Below, piece after piece: positions 58,719 through 64,000 of a DNA stretch of 64,000 nucleotides. The stretch comes from Hydrogenophilales bacterium 28-61-23 (GTDB taxonomy: Bacteria > Pseudomonadota > Gammaproteobacteria > Burkholderiales > Thiobacillaceae), in NCBI GenBank assembly GCA_002281555.1, contig NCGJ01000003.1:372001-436000 (forward strand). The letters are read 5' to 3'. Numbering within the stretch: the stretch's first letter is position 1; each line of letters begins with the position of its first letter. Below the pieces are notes generated by a model. It was not told the origin of the DNA. It did no database searches and saw only the letters and a list, made by a program, of their open reading frames with translations. The translations under genes were made by a program, and so were the position numbers.

Positions 58719-59107
58719 CCCGCCGCCTGGCACTGGCCCGTCAGGCCCTGGAGACTTTACTGGAACTGACCATCCTCAAGGCGCCCAACCGCATCGAGCG
58801 GGACGCCGCCATCCAGCGCTTCGAATACACCGTGGAGGCCTGCTGGAAAGCCGCCCAAGCCGTGCTCGATACCCGTTTCGGCGTCGTGGTCGCCAGCCCA
58901 AAGCCCGTGGTGCGTGCCTGCGCCCAGAATGGTTTGCTGACCGAAGCCGACGGCCATGCCGCCATGGCCATGATCGATGACCACAATCTCACCAGCCACA
59001 CCTACAACGAAAACCTGGCCGCAGCCATTCACGGACGATTGGCGACCCATGCCGGTTTGATGGAACGATGGCTGGAGGCATTGGAAAACAGCGCCAAGGT
59101 CGAGTGA
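58706..59107 (+). CDS. HEPN-like partner (HI0074-type nucleotidyltransferase substrate-binding protein)
   Basis: 133 residues, all helical (LARQALETLLELTI; AAIQRFEYTVEACWKAAQAVL). The segment MIDDHNLTSHTYNE matches the place where HI0074-like proteins carry RNxxxH. Here the Arg is His (HNLTSH), so the expected HEPN RNase dyad is incomplete. GAGAGGG lies before the ATG. Its stop is 4 bp from the start of the second thiC tail. It could be an inactive toxin or only a substrate-binding subunit. Confidence 0.85.
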
Positions 59108-59111
59108 GACT

Positions 59112-59260
59112 CGCATTTCTGCTCGATGAAGATCACCCAGGATGTGCGCGACTTCGCCGCCAAACAGGGCTTGTCGGAACAGGACGCCCTGGAAAAAGGC
59201 ATGGAAGTAAAGTCCATCGAATTCGTGAAGCAGGGCGCAGAGGTTTATCACAAGGTCTGA
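59112..59260 (+). pseudogene. Second thiC 3'-end copy
   Basis: 149 nt that read [19 protein letters not shown] ... [13 protein letters not shown]-stop in the thiC frame. By eye, the first 49 nt differ from copy 1 at a single base, while the remaining 100 differ at about 32. No start codon or Fe-S motif precedes it, so it cannot make a ThiC fragment by itself. It is followed by a terminator at 59281-59318. Confidence 0.93.
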
Positions 59261-59280
59261 CGCACCTGCCCCGGACAACG

Positions 59281-59318
59281 CGGCCCGGTTACCTCTCGGC
59301 AACCGGGCCGTTTCTTTT
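59281..59318 (+). terminator. Rho-independent terminator after thiC copy 2
   Basis: CGGCCCGGTT and AACCGGGCCG make a 10-bp stem with a 10-nt loop, followed by TTTCTTTT. This is probably the original thiC terminator, displaced by the MNT-HEPN insertion. Confidence 0.9.
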
Positions 59319-59348
59319 CAGGCCAACAAGCTTTAACACAGCCATTGC

Positions 59349-59379
59349 TATTAAACGTTTCAGCCATTAACGTTTAATA
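59349..59379 (+). promoter_or_regulatory. Palindromic operator upstream of fic
   Basis: TATTAAACGTT (59349-59359) and AACGTTTAATA (59369-59379) are perfect 11-bp inverted arms around a 9-bp spacer; a further TATTAAA lies at about 59390. The region is AT-rich and directly upstream of the fic ATG. The Fic protein has a C-terminal winged helix that could bind here. Confidence 0.65.
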
Positions 59380-59405
59380 ACGTCGACGCTATTAAAGCTT
59401 TCACC

Positions 59406-60587
59406 ATGCGCAAAAGCGACCTTCATCGCAGCCTGCAAGCCACCGCAGTTGCCATACCGGGCAAGGGCGGCTGTTATGCCGTTGTCCCCCACCCGGCCCC
59501 CTCCAGTGTTGACGTACTCGCTTGCGCCGCCACGTTGCAGATGGCCCGACGCGAACTCGACCTGCTGAAAGGTCAGCTATCCCGCTGTGCCTATGCGGAT
59601 CGCCTGCTCCGCTCATTGAATCGACGCGAGGCCGTCGACAGCAGCCAGATAGAAGGCACACGCACCAGCTTCGATGAATTGTTGCTGTACGAAATGGACC
59701 TGGCCGACAAAGCCATCCCCGCGGATGCGGACGCCAGCGAAACCCTGGCCTATGTCGACGCCGCCACCTTCGGCGAGGAAACCGTACGCGCGCACGGCCA
59801 GTCGGCGCTCACCCGGCAACTGCTCCTCGAACTGCATGCCCGGCTGATGGCAGGCAGCCCCCGCGCCCAACCCGGCCACTTCCGGACGGTGCAAAACCAC
59901 ATTGGCGGGCTGCGCATCGAGGATGCCGTTTTCGTCCCGCCCCCGCCCGGCGAAGTCGAACGGCTCATAGCCGATCTGGAAGGCCTGCTGCAATACGCGC
60001 CGGAAGGCAACCTGGTCAGTTCGATCCTGATGCGGACCGCCAGCGCCCATGCCCAGTTCGAGGCCATCCACCCGTTCACGGACGGCAACGGCCGGATCGG
60101 CCGGATGCTCCTGCCGCTGATGCTGCAAGCGGAAGACGAGCCCCCCATCCACCTCGCCACCTTCCTGAAACGGCGACAGGGCGAGTATTACGAGAAGCTT
60201 CGGGCCGCACAAATGCGGCTGGACTGGACGCCCTGGGTCAGCCTTTTCCTGGACAGCGTCATCGCCTCATGCCGGCACACCGGCCAACTGGTCGTCGAGA
60301 TCGACGACATCCAGGCAGGCTGGAACAATCAATTGAAGGCCCGGCGCAAGCGCCGCCACGCCACCATCTGGCGCGTCGCCGAGTTGCTGCCGGGCCAGCC
60401 CGTGATCACCGCCAAGGAGGCGGCGCGACAGCTACAGGTGACCTTCCCCGCCGCCAACGACGCCATCGCCGAGTTGGTCGAGATGGACATCCTGCGCCCG
60501 TCGAACGCGCAACGGCGCAGCCGTGCCTTTCAGGCGCATCAGATACTGAATGCGCTGCATACGGGGTTAGACGGGGTGCTGAAATAA
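59406..60587 (+). CDS. Fic-family AMP-transferase with winged-helix C-terminus
   Basis: 393 residues. An N-terminal Fic_N region contains the autoinhibitory motif SxxxEG (Ser 79, Glu 83, Gly 84), so it is class II. The catalytic motif HPFTDGNGRIGR starts at His 222. The end (ITAKEAARQLQVTFPAANDAIAELVEMDIL) is a winged helix. Fic enzymes AMPylate target proteins; the target is unknown. It has its own AT-rich upstream region with a palindrome. It lies between thiC-tail copies 2 and 3. Confidence 0.93.
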   Translation: MRKSDLHRSLQATAVAIPGKGGCYAVVPHPAPSSVDVLACAATLQMARRELDLLKGQLSRCAYADRLLRSLNRREAVDSSQIEGTRTSFDELLLYEMDLADKAIPADADASETLAYVDAATFGEETVRAHGQSALTRQLLLELHARLMAGSPRAQPGHFRTVQNHIGGLRIEDAVFVPPPPGEVERLIADLEGLLQYAPEGNLVSSILMRTASAHAQFEAIHPFTDGNGRIGRMLLPLMLQAEDEPPIHLATFLKRRQGEYYEKLRAAQMRLDWTPWVSLFLDSVIASCRHTGQLVVEIDDIQAGWNNQLKARRKRRHATIWRVAELLPGQPVITAKEAARQLQVTFPAANDAIAELVEMDILRPSNAQRRSRAFQAHQILNALHTGLDGVLK

Positions 60588-60614
60588 GATAAGCCGAGGC
60601 TGGCCCGTTTGATA

Positions 60615-60650
60615 GTCAAGCAGGGGGCGGAGGTGTATCGAAAAGTCTGA
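60615..60650 (+). pseudogene. Third thiC 3'-end copy
   Basis: 36 nt reading [11 protein letters not shown]-stop, matching the last residues of copy 2 ([11 protein letters not shown]) with 7 differences in 36 nt. Preceding codons (ARLI) already differ. It lies 27 bp after the fic stop. Confidence 0.85.
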
Positions 60651-60685
60651 GCCCCAAGTCGACTGACCAGATAGAAACGGACTGC

Positions 60686-60717
60686 TTGTGCAGCCCGTTA
60701 TTGTTTCGAAAGACCCT
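60686..60717 (+). terminator. Weak terminator-like hairpin
   Basis: ACGGACTGC-TTGT-GCAGCCCGT with one mismatch, then TTATTGTTT; downstream of copy 3 as copy 2 is followed by its terminator. Confidence 0.5.
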
Positions 60718-60742
60718 GGTGCCGTGTTCGTTATGTACAGCA

Positions 60743-60850
60743 ACGTAGGCCGCAATAAGCAAAGCGCATTGCACCCATTCCCCCACGTCAAGCGTTGGCA
60801 CTGCGGAGGAAAAGCATCCGGCGCAATGCCCGTTGGTTATTGCGCCCTTG
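60743..60850. repeat. Inverted repeat (REP-like)
   Basis: GTAGGCCGCAATAAGC...GCATTGCACC (60745-60775) and GGCGCAATGCCCG...TATTGCGCCC (60820-60847) are imperfect inverted copies of the widespread CGCAATAA-GCATTGC element. The rest of 60651-60927 holds nothing I can name. Confidence 0.7.
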
Positions 60851-60927
60851 CTGGATGGCCGGCCATTTGGCCAAGTTGCTGAGAGCAGTCATTCCAAGGC
60901 ACGATCACTCCCTTCCCAAACAGGCAA

Positions 60928-61902
60928 GTGGCGCAATACATGAACACAAGAATTCCGAAGAGCCTGTTCAAGTACCTCCGCTTCAGCGACAAGCTGCTAG
61001 AGCAACTCTGCTATGACAAGGTCTACTTTGCTGATCCCGCAAGCTTCAATGACCCCCTAGACTGCCTTCCTGTCGTCGAGGCCGACCTGCAGACGGATGA
61101 ACTTGAGTCCTTGCTCGCCCAACTCGTTGCGAACAGGTCAGCCAAGGAGATCGATGCGGCGATGAAGAAAGTGCGCCTGCGCGGCGATAACGCTACTGCT
61201 CGGCTCAATAGCTTGACGGGGACTGAAGTGCGCAACCTGATCGGTGAAATCAGCTACAACGCAACCAACCCGGAAGTGGAAGATCGTGAGACCTACATTA
61301 AAAGCGCCTTTAGGCGTGCCATTGAGCGTGAGCTGCATAAATCGCATGAGACCGGCGTGCTATGCCTGAGTTCGAAGTTCGATAGTCCGCTGATGTGGTC
61401 GCACTACGCGAACCAGCATCGAGGTGTGTGCGTTGAGTACGATCTGTCCAAGTTGACGCCTCATGAGCTACATAAGGTCACGTATGGAGAATCGCGCAAG
61501 GTGTTGGCTAGCCAGATCAACAATTGGGTGCTCCATAACGATACTGCAGCACGGCAGGCTATTAACAAGGCTAGCTTGCTCACAAAATCCGGGGAGTGGG
61601 CGTACGAAAGGGAGTGGCGATTGCTCGGGCAGGTCGGCTTGGGGGAATCGCCGATGAGGCTGAAGTCGGTAATCTTCGGCATGCGGTGCGCCGATGTCCT
61701 CAAGTACACGGTTGTGAAGGCGCTTGAGGGTAGAGCAGATAGCGTGAAATTCTGGGAGATCGTGCAGCCGACCGATCAGTTTAGACTCAAGCGGTCGCGA
61801 TTAGATATTGACGAGCTGATGCTGGGAATGCCTCGCTGCTCGGCTTTCCATGACTTCGACGACCTGGACGCGATTGATGGAGAAACGAATAGAACCCAAT
61901 AA
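60928..61902 (+). CDS. DUF2971 domain protein
   Basis: 324 residues from a GTG at 60928; the ATG at 60940 is equally possible. Family blocks: YFADPASFNDPLDCLP near the start, CLSSKFDSPLMWSHYANQHRGVCVEYD in the middle, and WAYEREWRLLG near residue 228. Base composition is visibly poorer in GC than the neighbours, which suggests transfer. DUF2971 genes often occur in mobile or defence islands; function unknown. It lies between the third thiC tail and a YefM-YoeB pair. Confidence 0.88.
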   Translation: MAQYMNTRIPKSLFKYLRFSDKLLEQLCYDKVYFADPASFNDPLDCLPVVEADLQTDELESLLAQLVANRSAKEIDAAMKKVRLRGDNATARLNSLTGTEVRNLIGEISYNATNPEVEDRETYIKSAFRRAIERELHKSHETGVLCLSSKFDSPLMWSHYANQHRGVCVEYDLSKLTPHELHKVTYGESRKVLASQINNWVLHNDTAARQAINKASLLTKSGEWAYEREWRLLGQVGLGESPMRLKSVIFGMRCADVLKYTVVKALEGRADSVKFWEIVQPTDQFRLKRSRLDIDELMLGMPRCSAFHDFDDLDAIDGETNRTQ

Positions 61903-61948
61903 CGGCATTGGGGAAAGACCACGATTTCCGTGCCCCAGCCTCTCCAAC

Positions 61949-62212
61949 TCAATAGTGATATCGGCATTGCACAACGATCAAGCTCTCGCCTTCCACCCTG
62001 TAAACCAGCCGATGTTCTTCGTTGATGCGCCGTGACCAGTAGCCGGATAGCTGGTGTTTCAGCGGCTCCGGCTTGCCGATGCCGGCGAAAGGGTCGCGGC
62101 CGATGGCCTCGATGAGCTGGTTGATGCGCTTCACCATCGCGCGATCTTCCGCCAGCCAGGCCGTGTATTCCTCCCAGGCGTTGGGCGTGAAGCAGACGCG
62201 CTGCCGGCTCAT
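61949..62212 (-). CDS. YoeB-family mRNA interferase toxin
   Basis: 87 residues. Active residues of YoeB are conserved: Glu 49, Arg 68, His 86 and Tyr 87 (CRYHY at the end). It cuts mRNA at the ribosome. Its start overlaps the antitoxin stop by 4 nt. Confidence 0.95.
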   Translation of the reverse strand: MSRQRVCFTPNAWEEYTAWLAEDRAMVKRINQLIEAIGRDPFAGIGKPEPLKHQLSGYWSRRINEEHRLVYRVEGESLIVVQCRYHY

Positions 62213-62466
62213 TCGGGGTCGACAAGCACACGCGGCTTGGCTCGGCCTTTGCGATCCTGCTCGACGGATTCCAGCAGCCGCCGGGCGTTGGCGGGGCTGC
62301 GCAGCAGATAGTCCGTTTCCTGCCAGGCTTCAAAATCATCGAGGGACATCATCACCACGGGCTGGCCGTTCTGCCGCGTGATGATGATGGGGGCGTGATC
62401 GTCGTTGACCTTGTCCATGGTGCGGGCCAGGTTGTTGCGCGCTTCGGTGTAGGTAATGGCTTCCAT
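62209..62466 (-). CDS. YefM-family antitoxin
   Basis: 85 residues from the ATG at 62466; ITYTEARNNLARTMDKVNDDHAPIIITRQNGQPVVMMSLDDF is the classic YefM N-terminal DNA-binding domain, followed by a toxin-wrapping helix (YLLRSPANARRLLESVEQ). It neutralises YoeB and represses the operon. Confidence 0.95.
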   Translation of the reverse strand: MEAITYTEARNNLARTMDKVNDDHAPIIITRQNGQPVVMMSLDDFEAWQETDYLLRSPANARRLLESVEQDRKGRAKPRVLVDPE

Positions 62467-62754
62467 GCTTTTCATGTACATAAATAAGGACATGTGGAGT
62501 ATGCGCTGGCCGGTCGGCTCGAACAAGGCAGGGGTGTTCGCCGCTTCTGGAGCAGGCTATGTGTGCAAGTCCATCCTTGGATCGTTGCAAGCCATCCAGG
62601 GCTATTGTTCGGGACAGGCCACGATTTTTCGTGCGGGCATTAAGAATCAATCGGCGTTCCCCTGCTCGCATTGGGGTGGAATTTCCGCGCGGTTGGCCCC
62701 AAGTTCCTTCCCGTCAGCCAACCGCACACCCGCTCCTGAAGCGTGAACCCACCG
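62467..62754. other. Intergenic region before selO
   Basis: Promoters of yefM (minus) and selO (plus) must lie here. I see no hairpin, repeat or further gene. Confidence 0.4.
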
Positions 62755-64000
62755 ATGCCCAACTCCGCCATCCCGTTCGACAACACCTATGCCCGCGACC
62801 TGCCGGGCTTCTACCAGCCTTGCCAGCCCGCGACGGTACGTGAACCGGTGTTGCTGTTCTTCAACCACGGACTGGCGGAGGAATTGCGGCTGGGCTTGAC
62901 CGGCCAAGACGATGCCGCACTGGCGGCGATGTTTTCCGGCAACGCGCTGCCGGAGGGGGCGCAGCCCATCGCCCAGGCCTACTCGGGGCATCAGTTCGGG
63001 CAGTTCAATCCCCAGTTGGGCGATGGCCGGGCGCTGCTGATCGGCGAGGTCATCGACCGCCAGGGCCGGCGCCGGGACATCGCCTTCAAGGGCTCGGGGC
63101 GCACGCCGTATTCCCGCCGGGGTGATGGCAAGGCGGCGGTGGGGCCGATGCTGCGTGAGGTGCTGATCGGCGAGGCGATGCACGCGCTGGGCATACCCAC
63201 CACCCGCGCCCTGGCGGTGGTGTCCTCCGGCGAGCCGGTGTTTCGCGAGCGCACGCTGCCCGGCGCCATCCTCACCCGGGTGGCCGCAAGCCATTTGCGC
63301 GTGGGTACCTTCCAGTATTTCGCGGCACACGGCACGCCGGAGAAGGTGGGCCAGCTCGCCGATTACGCCATCGCGCGCCATTTCCCTGAACTGGCCGGTT
63401 CCGAGGAGCGCTATCTGGGTTTCCTGCGCGCCGTGGCCGAACGCCAGGCCGCGCTGATCGCCCAATGGATGCATGTGGGCTTCATCCACGGCGTGATGAA
63501 CACCGACAACATGGGCATTCCCGGCGAGAGCATCGACTTTGGCCCTTGCGCCTTCATGGAAGCCTACGACCCGCGCGCGGTGTTCAGTTCCATCGATGAA
63601 ATGGGCCGCTATGCCTACGAGGCGCAACCGCGCATCGCGCGCTGGAACCTGGCCCGCCTGGCCGAGACCCTGCTGCCGCTGATCGCCGACAATGAAGGCC
63701 GGGCGATAGAGTTGACCACCGAGGTGATCGACGCTTTCATGGGACGCTATCAGCAGCATTGGCTGGATGGCGTGCGGGCCAAGCTGGGCCTGCGCGGCAT
63801 GGTCGAACATGCCGATCATGTCGATACCGCGCTGGGCGAAAGCTGGCTGGACCTTCTGCATGCCCAGCAGGTGGATTTCACGTTGGCATGGCGACGGCTG
63901 GCGGATGCAGCAGAGGGGAACGAAGCGCCGCTGCGGGCCTTGTTCGCCGGGCAACCGGGGCTGGATCGCTGGCTGGAACGTTGGTGCGAGCGTTGCGCCG
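62755..64000 (+). CDS. selO: Protein adenylyltransferase SelO (YdiU), 3' end cut by window
   Basis: 415 codons from the ATG at 62755 to the window edge; the family is usually near 490 residues. The pseudokinase-fold blocks are clear: GHQFGQFNPQLGDGRA (78-93), Lys 112 with GSGRTPYSRRGDGKA, HGVMNTDNM and IDFGPCAFMEAYDP. SelO AMPylates Ser/Thr/Tyr of proteins, including in the redox response. Whether the C-terminal selenocysteine or cysteine is present cannot be seen. It is the second AMPylating enzyme here after Fic. Confidence 0.95.
   Translation, partial: MPNSAIPFDNTYARDLPGFYQPCQPATVREPVLLFFNHGLAEELRLGLTGQDDAALAAMFSGNALPEGAQPIAQAYSGHQFGQFNPQLGDGRALLIGEVIDRQGRRRDIAFKGSGRTPYSRRGDGKAAVGPMLREVLIGEAMHALGIPTTRALAVVSSGEPVFRERTLPGAILTRVAASHLRVGTFQYFAAHGTPEKVGQLADYAIARHFPELAGSEERYLGFLRAVAERQAALIAQWMHVGFIHGVMNTDNMGIPGESIDFGPCAFMEAYDPRAVFSSIDEMGRYAYEAQPRIARWNLARLAETLLPLIADNEGRAIELTTEVIDAFMGRYQQHWLDGVRAKLGLRGMVEHADHVDTALGESWLDLLHAQQVDFTLAWRRLADAAEGNEAPLRALFAGQPGLDRWLERWCERCA

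Noticed and set aside
62467-62754. Search for another thiC tail or att-like repeat after the YefM-YoeB pair
   Set aside because: No match to the thiC 3' end was found, so the outer edge of the island cannot be defined on this side.

Overview
The window reads as a contiguous piece of a GC-rich betaproteobacterial chromosome. Support comes from the yraN/diaA/dolP/rsmI block, the DUF3683 FAD/Fe-S protein, the HemP-porin-imelysin block, the cbpA-cbpM pair and the HPr/EI/EIIA-Man regulatory PTS. The CbbQ and CbbO Rubisco-activase genes suggest a chemolithoautotroph, perhaps of the Nitrosomonadales type (sulfur, iron or ammonia oxidizers). No Rubisco gene is in view, so autotrophy is inferred. No rRNA, tRNA, CRISPR array or transposase was recognised. 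The first gene (rhodanese) and the last gene (selO) are cut by the window ends.

Layout. 1-4.2 kb: envelope and translation housekeeping (rhodanese, dolP, diaA, yraN, rsmI) and pyrC. 4.4-8 kb: a lone Rossmann protein, a NERD-helicase, a WYL regulator and a 62-aa protein. 8-12.7 kb: a CobW GTPase, AmpG and NamZ (cell-wall recycling) and a DOMON-like protein. 12.7-22 kb: a two-component system facing away from two small secreted proteins and a heavy-metal RND efflux operon (adaptor, pump, DUF3240, outer-membrane factor). 22-27.3 kb: patatin, then cbbQ and cbbO split by a Phd/PIN toxin-antitoxin pair. 27.3-34.8 kb: a double-receiver protein, class I fumarase, the hsp20/cbpA/cbpM chaperones and a STAS plus PP2C partner-switch pair. 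34.8-41.7 kb: regulatory PTS, a giant FAD/Fe-S oxidoreductase and a HIT protein. 41.7-47.5 kb: phoBR with a PHO box, an orphan V-ATPase subunit a homologue, QueD, PsiE and an NTPase. 47.6-52.2 kb: an iron-uptake block (hemP, porin, imelysin, di-heme oxidoreductase). 52.4-55.7 kb: peroxide defence (ahpC, ahpF, dps) with remnants of a chemoreceptor and a catalase. 55.9-58.4 kb: a ComEA-like protein and thiC under a TPP riboswitch.

The most unusual part is 58.3-62.5 kb, just after thiC. The 3' end of thiC occurs three times. The functional end is followed by a MNT-HEPN module. A second copy of the last 149 nt, with a terminator, is followed by a Fic gene. A third, 36-nt copy is followed by a low-GC DUF2971 gene and a YefM-YoeB pair. 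This looks like stacked insertion of toxin or defence modules that use the thiC 3' end as a landing site. I know of no description of this arrangement, but I could not search. Other repeated marks of genome change are REP-like palindromes (one inside the cbbO reading frame), two pseudogene stubs and a toxin-antitoxin pair inside the cbbQO operon.
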